From: Candidatus Bathyarchaeota archaeon | GTDB taxonomy: Archaea > Thermoproteota > Bathyarchaeia > TCS64 | Reading direction: 5' to 3' | DNA length: 56,938 nucleotides | NCBI GenBank assembly: GCA_018652685.1 | Contig: JABIBQ010000096.1 | Coordinates: forward strand, 1 to 56,938 | Shown: positions 32,833 through 41,750 of the stretch, in pieces | How positions within the stretch are numbered: position 1 is the stretch's first letter | Layout of the letters: each line of letters begins with the position of its first letter | The notes under the pieces: generated by a model | Told to the model about the DNA's origin: nothing | What the model saw: the letters and a program-made list of their open reading frames with translations, nothing else | Database searches by the model: none | Position numbers and translations under genes: made by a program

Positions 32833-33963
32833 TTAAGCCTCAACCTTGTACTTGTTGTAAAGCTTCTTCAGTAAACCGTTAAGTTCACGAGCCCTCTCCT
32901 CCGACTCATTGGGCCTTAGCTCCTTGCAATCGTAGCCGACGACCTCCCGCATATACTCCACGTTCTCGTCCATGTACACAACGGTTCCGTCATCCTTGAT
33001 CCTCTTGATGCCGTCATACTGGCCACCAGCTTGGTTAATCTTGATAGCCTCGTCAACCCCGATATCGGGAACGAAAACCTCTGCACCGTTCTCCCCTAGT
33101 CTACACGGATACGATCCAGGTAGACCGTTTGGTCCTGGAACACATTCCATTTCCTGGTTCGTATTATAATAGACAGCCAGGACGTTCTTCAAAAAACTCG
33201 CTGCTGTCTTCATCTGATCTACAAGGGCTCCAGTGTACTGTGCGCTTGCGGCGTAGCCCGCCTCGGCGTACATGTCCCTGAGCTTCGTATTCGGGTACCT
33301 GTCTGTTACATCCTCTCCGCTGACTATTATTTTTACCCAGAATGGTGCATCCATTCTCTTCGTATAGAATGTTCCGTGATGACCGACACCGTAAATCTTA
33401 ACGCTGCTGTGTGGTACTCCCATGTCTCTCGCCAATATCCTCTTCCACCTGAATATCCCCAAATCCATGTTGCCACCACCACAAACCGGTGCCATTCCAA
33501 GCTTATCAAGCACGACATTGGTGGCATCAGGGAAAGCCCCGTTCACGACCTTGATATTCTCACCGCTCTTCTTAATAGCCTTCATAAGCTTCATGGCAAG
33601 CGTCAGGTGGTTTGGCAGCCATGGGCCAATGGGTCCTATCTTCTTGTACTCGTCATCAGGAAGAAGTCTGGTAATCCACCAGCTTCCAAGGCTCGCGAGG
33701 TTACAGACCACCTTTGGTCTCAGCTCTGAGAGCGTCTCAGCAGTACCCTCGATGTCAAATAAATCAATTTTCTGGAAGCTCATATCTGGGTAGAAGCCGA
33801 AGCTATGGGCTACGTGGAGACTCTCCTCAATTTCGAGCAAGCCTTTTGCCTCGTTTACGTCTGAGCCAACAACCTTGATTGGCAACCCCATTGATGCTAT
33901 CTGGTACATCATATCGTGTCCAACGCTTCCTGCTGAGCCAATGATCAGAATACTGTCAACCAT
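32833..33963 (-). CDS. NAD(P)-binding Rossmann-fold enzyme of unknown substrate
   Basis: 376 aa. The dinucleotide loop is 'ILIIGSAGSVGHDMMYQIA' with Asp at the end of strand 2 ('VVGSDVNEAK'), so NAD(H) is likelier than NADP(H). 'VVCNLASLGSWW' and 'KVVNGAFPDATN' follow, then a long C-terminal domain. The layout recalls malate or opine dehydrogenases but no catalytic motif decides the class. It lies 72 nt upstream of copy 2 of the amidinotransferase-fold enzyme, same strand; the two could act on one pathway (inference). Confidence 0.75.
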   Translation of the reverse strand: MVDSILIIGSAGSVGHDMMYQIASMGLPIKVVGSDVNEAKGLLEIEESLHVAHSFGFYPDMSFQKIDLFDIEGTAETLSELRPKVVCNLASLGSWWITRLLPDDEYKKIGPIGPWLPNHLTLAMKLMKAIKKSGENIKVVNGAFPDATNVVLDKLGMAPVCGGGNMDLGIFRWKRILARDMGVPHSSVKIYGVGHHGTFYTKRMDAPFWVKIIVSGEDVTDRYPNTKLRDMYAEAGYAASAQYTGALVDQMKTAASFLKNVLAVYYNTNQEMECVPGPNGLPGSYPCRLGENGAEVFVPDIGVDEAIKINQAGGQYDGIKRIKDDGTVVYMDENVEYMREVVGYDCKELRPNESEERARELNGLLKKLYNKYKVEA

Positions 33964-34071
33964 TATAATCAGAAAAAGGGTGTACGCTCGACTATTAATA
34001 ACTTCAGAGCCAATAGGCGATTTAATTGACCGTCAGTAGATGCTAAATATCCAGTAAATCACACGTAGTTC

Positions 34072-35802
34072 ATGACTTTTACTACCCGACCAGTTATCCA
34101 GGGCACAAACGGCATGGTTACCAGTACACATTACCAAGCCACCATTGAAGGTCTCAGAATACTGCAGGAAGGAGGAAACGTCTTCGATGCAGGGGCAACA
34201 ATGTGGTTCTGCCTAAGCCTCCTCAAACCCCATCTCATAGGCGTCGCGGGTGAGAGCCCAATTCTCATCTACCATAATGACGAAGAGAAAGTGGTTTCGG
34301 TCAACGGGCAGGGCCCCGCCCCGATTGGGGCCACAATTGATTGGTTCAAGGAGCAAGGATACCCTATGATACCCGAGGACGGATTTACGCCAGCCTGTGT
34401 TCCCGGGGCATTCGATGCATGGCTCACTGTCCTAGAGGAATACGGCTCTATGAGTCTTGACCGTGTGCTCGACCCAGCCATCAGGATAGCCAGCGATGGC
34501 TTCCCCATGTTCCCCACCTTGGCTGCGTTTCTTGGAAGACTCCAGCCCAAGTATTTGGATGAGTGGCCAACCTCAGCTTCGATATACTTACCTGGAGGGA
34601 AGGCACCAGTAGTGGGACAGATCCTCAACAATCCTGACTGGGCTAGGACGTTTAAAAATGTTAGAAAGACCTATCTCTCTGCCGCAAAGACAGGCAGGGA
34701 TGCTGGGATAGACGCCGTTCGCAATTACTTCTACAACGGCCCCATCGCTCATGCCATGGTGAAATTCATGCAGGACTTCAAGTGCAAGGACGTTTACGGT
34801 AAGGAGCACCACGGGCTACTTACACTAGACGATATGAGCGGGTACAGGGCAACTTTCGAGAAATCGGTGTATGTTGACTATGACGGCGTCGACGTCCACA
34901 AGTGCGGTCCATGGACCCAGGGACCGGTTTTCCTCCAGCAGCTCAGGATACTCGAACGCTACGACCTGCAATCAATGGGCCACAACTCAGCTATGTACCT
35001 TCACACTCTCATGGAGACTGCCAAGCTGGCCTTCGCGGACAGGGAGCACTATTACGCCGACCCAGAGTTCGAGGACGTCCCACTTGACTGGCTCCTCAGC
35101 AAAGAGTACGCCGCGGAGAGAGCCAAGCTCATCGAACCCGAGGCATCAAAACTTCACAGACCCGGAGGAGTCGAGCCAGTTATGTTAGCAGAGAGCGGCC
35201 AAAAACCATGGTTCGAGGGCGACACCGTCCACCTAGAGGCCGTTGATAAATACGGTAACATGATCTCCGCTACCCCGAGTGGAGGCTGGTTGAGAACTTC
35301 TCCATTGATACCCGGTCTTGGGTTCCCAACCAACACACGCGCCCAGTTTCTACACCTGGACCCGAACCACGTTGAGGCACTTAAGCCGGGAAAGCGACCC
35401 AGCACCACCTTGACCCCTAGCCTGGTGACCAAAGACGGCGCACCATACATGGTGTTCGGGACCCCAGGAGGCGACAAACAGGACCAGTGGACCCTCCAGT
35501 TCTTCCTCAACTACAAGTTGTTCGATATGAACGTCCAGGAAGCTCTTGACGCACCTACGGTACACACAAGCCATTTTCCTGCCAGCTTCTGGCCTCATCC
35601 CGTTAGGCCATTGGAAGTGAGCATCGAGCCACGGATTCCCATGGGTGTCGTCGAAGAGCTAGGTCGTCGAGGGCACAAAATGAAAATAAGCAAACCGTGG
35701 AGTCATGGTAGGTGTCTGGCGATTAGGTACAACCCGGTCACTGGGTTGATGTCAGGTGGAGCATCACCTAGAACCGGTGAGCCCTACGCCCTCGGATGGT
35801 AA
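34072..35802 (+). CDS. Gamma-glutamyltransferase-family protein
   Basis: 576 aa, full length. The N-terminal 'GMVTSTHYQATIEGLRILQEGGN' (in parts) and 'GVAGESPILIYHN' start the large subunit. The autoprocessing/nucleophile Thr lies in 'GDTVHLEAVDKYGNMISAT', the start of the small subunit, and 'GKRPSTTLTPSLV' with 'GTPGGDKQDQW' are the expected substrate-loop motifs. No signal peptide, so cytoplasmic. It could cleave gamma-glutamyl compounds or acyl amides (cephalosporin acylase branch). TATA-like CTAAATATCC lies about 25 nt upstream. Confidence 0.92.
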   Translation: MTFTTRPVIQGTNGMVTSTHYQATIEGLRILQEGGNVFDAGATMWFCLSLLKPHLIGVAGESPILIYHNDEEKVVSVNGQGPAPIGATIDWFKEQGYPMIPEDGFTPACVPGAFDAWLTVLEEYGSMSLDRVLDPAIRIASDGFPMFPTLAAFLGRLQPKYLDEWPTSASIYLPGGKAPVVGQILNNPDWARTFKNVRKTYLSAAKTGRDAGIDAVRNYFYNGPIAHAMVKFMQDFKCKDVYGKEHHGLLTLDDMSGYRATFEKSVYVDYDGVDVHKCGPWTQGPVFLQQLRILERYDLQSMGHNSAMYLHTLMETAKLAFADREHYYADPEFEDVPLDWLLSKEYAAERAKLIEPEASKLHRPGGVEPVMLAESGQKPWFEGDTVHLEAVDKYGNMISATPSGGWLRTSPLIPGLGFPTNTRAQFLHLDPNHVEALKPGKRPSTTLTPSLVTKDGAPYMVFGTPGGDKQDQWTLQFFLNYKLFDMNVQEALDAPTVHTSHFPASFWPHPVRPLEVSIEPRIPMGVVEELGRRGHKMKISKPWSHGRCLAIRYNPVTGLMSGGASPRTGEPYALGW

Positions 35803-36309
35803 CTAACTCACTTGCCCTGGAGTGGGAAGGTTCTTGCTTTTTCTTAACTCCGCTATCCTCCCAGCAAGGTACTCTACGGGCTCAAGATAATCTGGATAAT
35901 CGTTGCGCCTCCTAAACTCTTTTGCGACGGGTTGGATCTTTTCCCAGTATCTGGTAACACTCGATGGGTTCAGCTCGTAGAGTAACTCAACATCCATATC
36001 TCCTTTCCTTATCATCGATGCTAGCGCCACATAGTAATTCCTGGCTACCCTTCTTGTCACGTTTGCCTTGGGGTTCTCTCTTGGGCTGTACTTTGCCCAA
36101 TACTCATCGAAATCCTTCCATTCCCACACCCAAAGAATCTCCGTGAGAGCCCTGTTAGCTCCTTCATCGTTGATGAACTTGATCTGTTCAAGCCTGAGCT
36201 GGGAGGCTGAAATCCTATTCCGCTGTCTCAATGCAATCCCGTAGAACAGGAATGAGGCGCTGAGTGTAAGCCAAGAAGATGTGGAAACGATGGACTCGAA
36301 GGAAACCAT
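35803..36309 (-). CDS. DUF4760-like protein with N-terminal membrane helix
   Basis: 168 aa. One membrane helix at about residues 12-26, then a helical cytoplasmic domain with Trp-rich 'ILWVWEWKDFDEYWAKYSP', 'RNYYVALASMIRKGDMDVELL' and 'VTRYWEKIQPVAKEFR', which resembles DUF4760. Function unknown. Stop codon abuts the GGT stop (convergent). Confidence 0.7.
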   Translation of the reverse strand: MVSFESIVSTSSWLTLSASFLFYGIALRQRNRISASQLRLEQIKFINDEGANRALTEILWVWEWKDFDEYWAKYSPRENPKANVTRRVARNYYVALASMIRKGDMDVELLYELNPSSVTRYWEKIQPVAKEFRRRNDYPDYLEPVEYLAGRIAELRKSKNLPTPGQVS

Positions 36310-36480
36310 ATCAATGATTTAACAGAAACCGTGGATAAAATTTTGGATTGATAGTTGGGTACTAGGTCGTCTAGTGAACATATTGGCCCAAGGTACAGCG
36401 AATTAGAAAATACTGAGTGATGATCACATACTCCCATCCATAGTTTTATCCTCACTTTCATTTACTATACTCTGATAACC

Positions 36481-36915
36481 ATGGGTCGTTTGGAAGACAA
36501 GGCGCTGGATTATGCCAGTAAGAAACATAGAGGACAGGTCGATCACAGAGGCAGGCCATACTTCTTCGCACACGTGATCCAGGTCCACAATATATTGAAG
36601 GACGTCACGGATGACGAGGAGACGCTCTGCGCTGGGCTTCTCCATGATGTCCTCGAGGACACCGAAACCACGTACGAGGAACTCGTACACGAGTTCACAA
36701 AAGAGATCGCAGACCTCGTAATGGAGGTTACTCACGAAGGAGACGATTACAAAAACTTCTATTGGCCGAGGCTCAAGACAAGGAAGGGTATCCTGATCCA
36801 GTTCGCCGACCGCCTCAGCAACATGTCTAGGATGAGTCATTGGGCTGGAGATATCCAGCAAGGATTCCTAGATGATAGTAAATTCTGGAGAAGTAATCTA
36901 GAGGAGGCGCGTTAA
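36481..36915 (+). CDS. HD-domain hydrolase, SpoT/MESH1-like, copy A
   Basis: 144 aa. A small HD domain like the (p)ppGpp hydrolase of RelA/SpoT: 'KALDYASKKHRGQ' (first His), 'YFFAHVIQVH', 'AGLLHDVLEDTETTYEEL' (His-Asp and the Glu-Asp pair) and 'IQFADRLSNMSRM' (final Asp). Length and motif order match stand-alone MESH1-type hydrolases. No synthetase is in the window. It is followed directly (TAA-ATG) by copy B, about 60% identical by eye, so a recent tandem duplication. Confidence 0.88.
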   Translation: MGRLEDKALDYASKKHRGQVDHRGRPYFFAHVIQVHNILKDVTDDEETLCAGLLHDVLEDTETTYEELVHEFTKEIADLVMEVTHEGDDYKNFYWPRLKTRKGILIQFADRLSNMSRMSHWAGDIQQGFLDDSKFWRSNLEEAR

Positions 36916-37356
36916 ATGGGCCGATTGGAGGATAAAGCGCTTGAGTTTGCAAGCCTCAAACATGATGGACAGCTTGATGACCAGGGTAGAGCCTACTTTA
37001 TCGCTCATATTATTCAGGTTCACAGCCTCCTCCGGGACGTCACGGATGACGAGGAGATACTCTGCGCGGGTATACTCCACGACACCATCGAAGACACGGA
37101 CACCACATACGATGAGCTAGTCCACGAGTTCAACAAGGAGATTGCCGATCTTGTATTGGAGCTAACACATCAAGGTGTTAAGGAGACAGGAAGATATTTC
37201 CCGCAACTCAGCTCAAGAAAGGCCATTATAGTGAAGTTTGCCGACAGGCTCAGCAACCTGGTTCGCATGGTCGACTGGCCGGGGGACTGGCAACAGGACT
37301 ATCTAAGCCAATGCAGATTCTGGGAAACTGGGCCTTGGAAAGAGAAAGAGACATAA
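36916..37356 (+). CDS. HD-domain hydrolase, SpoT/MESH1-like, copy B
   Basis: 146 aa, tandem paralogue of copy A. Motifs: 'KALEFASLKHDGQ', 'YFIAHIIQVH', 'AGILHDTIEDTDTTYDEL', 'VKFADRLSNLVRM'. All metal and Glu-Asp residues are kept, so both copies should be active. The region between the third and fourth motifs differs most, which may change substrate preference. Its ATG follows copy A's stop with no gap, so both come from one mRNA starting near the TATA-like TTTACTATACT at about 36458. Confidence 0.88.
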   Translation: MGRLEDKALEFASLKHDGQLDDQGRAYFIAHIIQVHSLLRDVTDDEEILCAGILHDTIEDTDTTYDELVHEFNKEIADLVLELTHQGVKETGRYFPQLSSRKAIIVKFADRLSNLVRMVDWPGDWQQDYLSQCRFWETGPWKEKET

Positions 37357-37390
37357 TCTTATCCACTTATCCAAACATCCCTTTCCCATA

Positions 37391-37750
37391 CTAGATACTA
37401 CCGAGAGAAAAGTGCTTGGGGAAGCGTACTCAAACGAAAAAATACTGGATAACTTGTGACTACATTGTGTGACACATATTGGGGGAGGTTCGCTGGATCA
37501 AAGGAGAACAGGGAGTCCGCTGAGTACATCCTGGGCTCATGAGGATTATGGGTTTAACAATACTCACCTTGAATCGTTTAGGTTCATAGGGGTTGATGTA
37601 GGTGTGTCGTCCCTCTAGATTAGAAACCACTCAGTTAACATCAATTCAACGACTTTGCCAATGACTCCACAGAGGACCGTTGAGGTTGAACTAGTATCCG
37701 TCGAGGATATAGGGAGAACAAATCTTGAAACGTGCGGGGTGTATCTTTAA
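37391..37750 (+). pseudogene. Degenerate M28-family aminopeptidase (5' part)
   Basis: One frame reads 'LDTTERKVLGEAYSNEKILD', stops (TGA near 37454), and later resumes 'DYGFNNTHLESFRF', stops again (TAG near 37615), then 'TLPMTPQRTVEVELVSVEDI'. Between them another frame gives 'AGSKENRESAEYILG'. Put together this is the N-terminal half of an M28 peptidase ('...NLR-C-GGR-AGSxxNxxSAEYI...DYGF...', then the PA-type strand 'TVEVELVSV'). At least two stops and compensating indels show it is dead, and the zinc-site half is missing. It fills the 420-nt gap after the HD genes. Confidence 0.7.
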
Positions 37751-37779
37751 ACGAGGATAAAAATATAGATAAATGAAGG

Positions 37780-38967
37780 CTATTTTTCTAAGAGAACCTT
37801 GTCAGCTAGACTTCCCGCGATGGCCCTGATCTCTGAATAATTCTCCTGACTTGGAGGTCCGTTAACCTCCATGACCCCAACAACCTCAAGCCCTGTTGGC
37901 CCCAGTATTTCTGAGGCATGAGACAACGCCCCTTTCCCCCATCCATAAGATGTCAGAACGACGCCGTACTTTACTGGAGGCCTGAGTATGGTAACAAGGT
38001 GAGTCGCATATACGGCCAGCGGGTGCATCCTTCCCACGACAGTTGGAGTCCCCAACACGATTCCCCTGGCATCTACCAAATCCTTGGCGATCTCCCCAAT
38101 ATCCGCGTGTTCCAGGTTATACACAGGCACCTCAATTCCCCTCTCTTCAAGCACCGCAACAAGCTGTTTGACCATCTTCTCCGTGTTTTTCCACATAGTA
38201 GCGTAGACGACGATTACTTTGTCATTGGTCTCACCGACTGTCCACTTCTCGTATACTCCCATGATGCTCTCAGGGTTCCTGTGAATAGGGCCATGGCTGG
38301 GTGCTATCACCTTGATGTCAAGGTCTCTTATCTTGTCGATCGCTCTCTTGCCCATGGATTTGTACGGCATCATTATCTCACCGAAGTATCTCTGGGCATA
38401 CTGGATCATATTTGGTACCTGATCATCGTAGAGGCCGTATGCGGTGTGAAGCCCATAGAAGTCACAGGAGAACAGGACACCATCCTCTTCTAGGTACGAA
38501 AACATAGTCTCCGGCCAATGGAGCATAGGTGCCACAATGAACCTGAGAGTTTTTCCACCAAGATCAATTGTCTCCCCATCAGTGATCACCCTGATCCTGT
38601 CCTCAGGAATGTTGAAGTAGAGCTTTGCAGCATCTGCTCCTCTCTTGGTGACTAGAAGATTCGCTTTCGAGTTTTTACTTAAGACGTATGAAATAGCTGA
38701 TGCATGGTCCGGCTCCGCATGGTTCATAATAACGTAATCGATCTCCTCCACGCTGGAGACCTTGCTGATTCGCTCTACGAACTCGTCCTCAAAACCCGGG
38801 TTGACTGTATCAATAAGAGCAGTTTTCGCCTCACCCTTGACCAAATAGGAGTTGTAGGTGGTTCCCTGAGGCAGTGGAACTAATGCGTCGAACATCCTTC
38901 TATCTGGATCCCTGACCCCAACGTAGTGGACTCTATCCGCGATCTCAGGGATAAAATGAATTACCAT
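37780..38967 (-). CDS. Flavo-diiron protein (FprA family)
   Basis: 395 aa. Beta-lactamase-like diiron domain with H-x-E-x-D-H at residues 83-88 (NHAEPDHA), His in 'MLHWPETM', Asp in 'CDFYGLH' and His in 'PSHGPIHR', so all iron ligands are present. The C-terminal flavodoxin domain starts at about 250 ('VIVVYATMWKNTEKM'). It reduces O2 to water (or NO to N2O), protecting anaerobic metabolism. TATA-like AATTATATCT about 25 nt upstream of the ATG. Probably a single-gene unit. Confidence 0.95.
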   Translation of the reverse strand: MVIHFIPEIADRVHYVGVRDPDRRMFDALVPLPQGTTYNSYLVKGEAKTALIDTVNPGFEDEFVERISKVSSVEEIDYVIMNHAEPDHASAISYVLSKNSKANLLVTKRGADAAKLYFNIPEDRIRVITDGETIDLGGKTLRFIVAPMLHWPETMFSYLEEDGVLFSCDFYGLHTAYGLYDDQVPNMIQYAQRYFGEIMMPYKSMGKRAIDKIRDLDIKVIAPSHGPIHRNPESIMGVYEKWTVGETNDKVIVVYATMWKNTEKMVKQLVAVLEERGIEVPVYNLEHADIGEIAKDLVDARGIVLGTPTVVGRMHPLAVYATHLVTILRPPVKYGVVLTSYGWGKGALSHASEILGPTGLEVVGVMEVNGPPSQENYSEIRAIAGSLADKVLLEK

Positions 38968-39007
38968 GGTTATGATTAGGGTGAATTGTAGATATAATTA
39001 TGGGGTA

Positions 39008-39427
39008 TCACACGTAGAGCAGGTAATAGATTACGAACCCACCTAGAACCTCAAGCATCCATAGTCCAGCCAGTTTCCTCATCTTCCCACTCTGTTTGAA
39101 GCAGGGACCTGGCTCGTCAAGTCTCCACACCCATATCAGGTAGAATCCCAACAAGAGTACGATGACGCCAAAAGTCATATGTATTCTTACAAGGAGGCTT
39201 AGTCCGTAAGGCCTGTACATCCTGACTAGGCTTCGAGCCTTTGGGACCATAACTATGAAAGCGTTCCACAGTGTCAATATCAGGCTCCCCAGCATCATGT
39301 ACGCATGTTTCATGTACTCCTTTTTCTTGACCATCGTAACCCCGTAAAACAGGACTACAAGAATAATTCCCTGGGCTATTAGGCTTAAGTCTGATTGAAG
39401 CGGCGCGGATGTTCCAAGAAAACCCAT
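39008..39427 (-). CDS. Four-helix membrane protein, DUF420-like
   Basis: 139 aa, four membrane helices. 'KKKEYMKHAYMMLGSLILTLWN' (in parts; H41) and 'RIHMTFGVIVLLLGFYLIW' (H83) resemble DUF420/cytochrome-assembly-type membrane proteins; two His at helix ends could bind heme or copper. Function is not known. It is 40 nt upstream of the flavo-diiron gene on the same strand but the latter has its own promoter. Confidence 0.7.
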   Translation of the reverse strand: MGFLGTSAPLQSDLSLIAQGIILVVLFYGVTMVKKKEYMKHAYMMLGSLILTLWNAFIVMVPKARSLVRMYRPYGLSLLVRIHMTFGVIVLLLGFYLIWVWRLDEPGPCFKQSGKMRKLAGLWMLEVLGGFVIYYLLYV

Positions 39428-39514
39428 AAGAACACTATCAAACTATGCGGAATAAATGTTACTAGCCGGGGTTTTACCGAATCACTATTATTCTGTGCTT
39501 CATCGGTCACGCGC

Positions 39515-39646
39515 ATGGCTAACATGATGAACCTTACCATAGCGGAGGAAAACCTTGAGAAACAAAATGAATACTACTCCCAGTCATTTGTTGCGGCGTG
39601 CTCAGCCGAGGCAGAGCTCGTCCAAGGACTATGCGTTGCGCCATAG
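39515..39646 (+). CDS. Small leaderless ORF, 43 aa
   Basis: ATG at 39515, about 27 nt after TATA-like ACTATTATTC, opens a 43-codon frame ('MANMMNLTIAEENLEKQNEY', later 'FVAACSAEAELVQGLCV'). Composition is protein-like and amphipathic helical. No homologous family is recognised. Confidence 0.4.
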   Translation: MANMMNLTIAEENLEKQNEYYSQSFVAACSAEAELVQGLCVAP

Positions 39647-39740
39647 GGATGTGGTCAAGATAATGACCCAGAAACGGTCACACGCCAAGTCATCATAGAA
39701 CTTCTTTTAACCACTGTATTTCGGTTGAGTACTGATAACG

Positions 39741-40499
39741 ATGTATCGAGAAGGAGTCAAGATAAAACGAATAGGCAATGATGGATCTATGAGCATCCAA
39801 AACGACAACATAGCAGTCGATACCCCTTTTTGTATTTTCGTTGACGATCTGCCCTTCCGTACGCTGATATCTTCCCCTGAAAAACTAAGGGAGCTCGCCC
39901 TAGGCCACCTCTTGACCGAGGGAGTCATAAAAAGCCGGGACGACATATCGGAGGAATCGATCAGAGTAGGTAGAGCCGATATATATCTGAAAAATCCCGT
40001 TGATCTAACTGAGATAAACTTTGAACGGGAACGGGTTATCACAACGGCGTGCAATACCGAGAACGTTGACATGTCCATCCTTGAAGGGCTGAAGGTGAAA
40101 GAGATAGACGCCCCTGACCCGAAAGTAATATTCGATTTAATGAGGAAACTGAACGAGAACTCCGTGAACTTCAAGGCTACTGGAGGAACACACTCGGCTA
40201 TTCTCAGCTACATGGACGATGATTTCATAGAAAGCGCCGAGGACGTGGGTCGCCACAACGCCATAGACAAGGCGATAGGCTCAGGCATGATCCACGGGTA
40301 CCCTCTCGACAAGTGCATCCTGGCCTGCAGTGGCCGTCTATCAGGGGACATGGTGTTGAAAGCCGCCCGCTCAGGTATCCCAATAATGTGTAGCATATCG
40401 GCTCCCCTGTTATCGGGAATCAAAGTTGCGGAGAAAACAGGTATAAAGCTCTACGGATTCGTCAGGGCGAGAAGATTCAACCAGTATACCCTAGACTAA
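39741..40499 (+). CDS. fdhD: Formate dehydrogenase accessory sulfurtransferase FdhD
   Basis: 252 aa. FdhD carries sulfur from IscS-type desulfurases to the Mo/W cofactor of formate dehydrogenase. Hallmarks seen are 'LALGHLLTEGVI', 'FKATGGTHSAIL', 'EDVGRHNAIDKAIGSGMI', 'ACSGRLSGDMVLKAARSGIPI' (in parts) and 'YGFVRARRFNQYT'. The usual Cys-x-x-Cys loop reads 'TTACNTENVD', so only the first Cys (C104) is kept. No formate dehydrogenase gene is near. It implies that the cell has a Mo or W bis-pterin enzyme, in line with the ModC/WtpC-like ATPase at 19960. Confidence 0.93.
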   Translation: MYREGVKIKRIGNDGSMSIQNDNIAVDTPFCIFVDDLPFRTLISSPEKLRELALGHLLTEGVIKSRDDISEESIRVGRADIYLKNPVDLTEINFERERVITTACNTENVDMSILEGLKVKEIDAPDPKVIFDLMRKLNENSVNFKATGGTHSAILSYMDDDFIESAEDVGRHNAIDKAIGSGMIHGYPLDKCILACSGRLSGDMVLKAARSGIPIMCSISAPLLSGIKVAEKTGIKLYGFVRARRFNQYTLD

Positions 40500-40551
40500 A
40501 CGTGCCCATTCCATGTAAAAGCTCAAATTGTGATTATTTGAGACTATAATT

Positions 40552-41604
40552 ATGTTTGACTTGACCAAAGACCAAATTGAGAGGGCGAAATCTATCCACC
40601 ATTCATCCCTCGTTGTTGACACCCACAACGACACCATTCTGCACGTGATCACATCACCCCCTTTTGTCACATCAGGAAACGGGGCTCCTGTTCCTAGGCG
40701 TTCACTGGGCGAAAAATCAGAGCACGGTCAGATAGATATTCCTCGCACTCAGATGGGCGGCGTGGACTGTCTGCTCTTTGCCATGTATGTCAGCCCACTT
40801 TACTCATCTAGGTTGCTTCGACTAGTCCAGATGCTTGACACGTTCAATATTGAAGTAGAAAACAACCTTGACACAATAAGTATAGCCACGAGCTATGACG
40901 AGATATCTAAAACAGTAAAGAATGGAAAAATCGCGGCTGTCATTACCGTCGAGGGCGGGGAACCGCTGGAGGGTAAAATAGAGTCTCTAAGAACAATCTA
41001 CAGACTTGGTGCTAGATCCCTCACATTGACTCACTTCCCTAGGAATGACTTGGGTGATGGCTCGGGGGCCGACTCTGGCTCTCACCTAACTGATTTCGGT
41101 AAGGAGGTCGTAGTAGAGATGAACAAGCTTGGAATGATCGTGGATATCAGTCATCTCAACCCGATGGGTTTCTGGGACGTGATGGATATCTCAAAAGACC
41201 CGGTCCTAGCCACTCACAGCAACTGCAAGGCACTCTGCAGCCACCACAGAAACCTTGATGATGACCAGATCAAAGCGATGGCGGAGAAGGGCGGGGTTAT
41301 CAATCTGAGCTTCTGCGCCGGATTCATAAAGGACGGCGTTGGGTTCGGGAATCCTGAGACACTGAAAAAAGTCACGATACTGGATTGGCTAGACCACCTC
41401 GATCACGCGGTAGAGCTGGTCGGCACCAAACATGTTGGAATTGGTAGTGACCTCGACGGTGGGTGTGGGTTCCCTGGGCTAGATGATATCACAAAGTTCC
41501 CAGATTTGACCCAGGGAATGGTCTACAGGGGGTACTCTGATCAAGATATCGGGAAGATTCTCGGAGGAAACAACATGAGGGTTTTCAAGAAGATCCTGAC
41601 GTAG
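40552..41604 (+). CDS. Membrane dipeptidase family, peptidase M19
   Basis: 350 aa, full length. 'LVVDTHNDT' (H-x-D), 'AVITVEGGEPLEG' (bridging Glu), 'MIVDISHLNPMGFWDV', 'LATHSNCKALCSHHRN' (two zinc His) and 'HVGIGSDLDGGCGFPG' (Asp near the active site) are the M19 signature. It shares these with the truncated copy at 1-742 but differs in between, so the duplication is old. No signal peptide is visible. Confidence 0.94.
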   Translation: MFDLTKDQIERAKSIHHSSLVVDTHNDTILHVITSPPFVTSGNGAPVPRRSLGEKSEHGQIDIPRTQMGGVDCLLFAMYVSPLYSSRLLRLVQMLDTFNIEVENNLDTISIATSYDEISKTVKNGKIAAVITVEGGEPLEGKIESLRTIYRLGARSLTLTHFPRNDLGDGSGADSGSHLTDFGKEVVVEMNKLGMIVDISHLNPMGFWDVMDISKDPVLATHSNCKALCSHHRNLDDDQIKAMAEKGGVINLSFCAGFIKDGVGFGNPETLKKVTILDWLDHLDHAVELVGTKHVGIGSDLDGGCGFPGLDDITKFPDLTQGMVYRGYSDQDIGKILGGNNMRVFKKILT

Positions 41605-41750
41605 ATTCCACTCTTTTCTCTTTCATCTCTATGTTTTTATCAAATCAAGCAATTATTACTCAACACCATATGCGAAGCGTGTTATAATATGCAATTATCA
41701 GTATAAATTTCTCCAACAGAGGATGCGAGAGAAGAAAATGGGATTTGGGT

